Translations under genes and position numbers: made by a program
Part shown: piece by piece, positions 6,869 to 7,631 of the stretch
How positions within the stretch are numbered: position 1 is the first letter of the stretch
Layout of the letters: every line of letters starts with the position of its first letter
Notes under the pieces: generated by a model
Told to the model about the DNA's origin: nothing
What the model saw: only the letters and a program-made list of their open reading frames with translations
The model's database searches: none
DNA from: Ktedonobacterales bacterium
GTDB taxonomy: Bacteria > Chloroflexota > Ktedonobacteria > Ktedonobacterales > JADMIN01
Direction of reading: 5' to 3'
Length of the DNA stretch: 7,631 bases
Assembly: GCA_025928125.1 (NCBI GenBank)
Contig: JAICKD010000132.1
Location: 1 to 7,631, forward strand

Positions 6869-6875
6869 TGGCGAT

Positions 6876-7631
6876 ATGCAGCAACCTGGACGTGATCCAG
6901 ATCCCTGGCCGCCCCTGGATATTGGCGAGATGATCGCCGATATGGAGCGACACCCCACATCCATCCACTGGCAGCGCACCCTGGAGTACGTACACTCCTG
7001 GGCCATACGACTGGTCCGTCCCGAGTTCGGCTATCGTTTCGGCCCCGACGATCTCACCCAGAATGTCATGCTTATCCTGATGCAGCCAGGAAAACTCTCG
7101 ACCTTTCGCGGCGTCGCTATGACCGCCACTCCCGATGTCGTGCAGCCACGCGCGTTCTGTAAGTATTTGCGGGTCATGACCAGACTCACGCTCAAAGACA
7201 TGGTCCGTTCCGCCACGACCGAGAAGAAGTACCTGCACAAATATCACGTCGAAAATGACGGCGATCCCCCAGACGAGCACGACCCGCTGGATCAGCTTAC
7301 GAGCCAGCAGCCCTCCATCGAAGACCAGCTAATCGCGGCGGAAGACCTCGCCGACGTCGGACGATACCTGGCCAAACTGGCCGCAACCAACGCCGACGCC
7401 GCGCGCAGTGTCGCCGAACTGTTGCGCAGCGTCTTCACCAGCGAAGACTATCAGGGCATCGTCGATCGCTACCAGCGCAACCCCAGTTCCGTTCGCCTGC
7501 ATATCTTTCGCATTCGGAGGAAGCTGCGCATGGCCTTCTCAGATCTGGCGCCCAGCGCCACGGGCAAGAGGTCGTCTCAGAAACCTGGCAGAGCATCGAG
7601 CCAGAAGACGCCCAAACAACAGTTAGCGCCG
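6876..7631 (+). CDS. Sigma-70 family (ECF-like) RNA polymerase sigma factor, 3' end outside window
   Basis: An open frame of 252 codons from ATG 6876 with no stop before the right edge. Residues about 33-120 resemble sigma region 2: a helix with EYVHSWAIRLV, then PDDLTQNVMLILMQ (57-70), matching the region 2.2 core that contacts RNA polymerase, then FCKYLRVMTRLTLKDMVR (94-111), matching the promoter-melting and -10-reading helices. Residues about 73-92 look like an insertion between these parts. Region 4 is represented by EDYQGIVDRYQRNPSSVRLH followed by IFRIRRKLR (190-218), a helix-turn-helix of sigma-4 type, although the helix that usually precedes it is atypical. A Lys/Ser-rich tail follows (from about 230). 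Sigma factors direct RNA polymerase to specific promoters; this one may serve the shared motif found upstream of itself and of the first kinase. No anti-sigma gene is visible. A sigma-derived DNA-binding protein that is not a true sigma factor is the main alternative. Confidence 0.75.
   Translation, partial: MQQPGRDPDPWPPLDIGEMIADMERHPTSIHWQRTLEYVHSWAIRLVRPEFGYRFGPDDLTQNVMLILMQPGKLSTFRGVAMTATPDVVQPRAFCKYLRVMTRLTLKDMVRSATTEKKYLHKYHVENDGDPPDEHDPLDQLTSQQPSIEDQLIAAEDLADVGRYLAKLAATNADAARSVAELLRSVFTSEDYQGIVDRYQRNPSSVRLHIFRIRRKLRMAFSDLAPSATGKRSSQKPGRASSQKTPKQQLAP

Noticed and set aside
7408..7626. Plus-strand open frame of 72 codons
   Set aside because: It is an out-of-frame shadow inside the sigma-like gene, whose frame shows region 4 helix-turn-helix character here.

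Overview
This GC-rich 7.6 kb window comes from a bacterium, and I suspect Chloroflexota from the overall style of the proteins: soluble Ser/Thr kinase-TPR proteins, stand-alone signalling domains, and a large AAA/helicase-like protein of a type I associate with that phylum. The taxonomic call is an inference and cannot be proved here. No rRNA, tRNA, transposase, CRISPR array or origin was seen.

Layout. Positions 1-1513 (minus strand) hold the first 504 codons of a large protein that runs off the left edge, probably the N-terminal part of a RecD/SF1-like AAA ATPase or helicase. A 273-bp divergent intergenic region follows. From 1787 to the right edge all genes are on the plus strand: a Ser/Thr kinase with C-terminal TPRs (1787-3421); a stand-alone Clp N-domain protein with an unassigned helical N-terminal half (3531-4502); a small FHA protein with an acidic N-terminal tail (4591-5118); a second kinase-TPR paralogous to the first (5175-6740); and an RNA polymerase sigma-factor-like protein still open at the right edge (6876-7631).

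How the genes may work together (inference). The plus-strand genes form a compact phospho-signalling cassette. Two cytosolic kinases with TPR sensor or scaffold regions could phosphorylate a target, the FHA protein could read phosphothreonine, the Clp_N protein could act as a substrate- or partner-binding adaptor without its own ATPase, and the sigma-like protein could link signalling to transcription. No classical effector (nuclease, protease, membrane pore) is visible. If one exists it lies outside the window, most likely to the right.

The strongest regulatory signal is a two-block motif, GCAACATT-N12-GCCACAA, found with identical spacing upstream of both the first kinase and the sigma-like gene. 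The two leaders also share a 10-bp ribosome-binding-site block (ATGAGGAGTG). This suggests both transcription units are controlled by the same factor, possibly the sigma-like protein itself. Calls are by eye; family assignments need profile searches.
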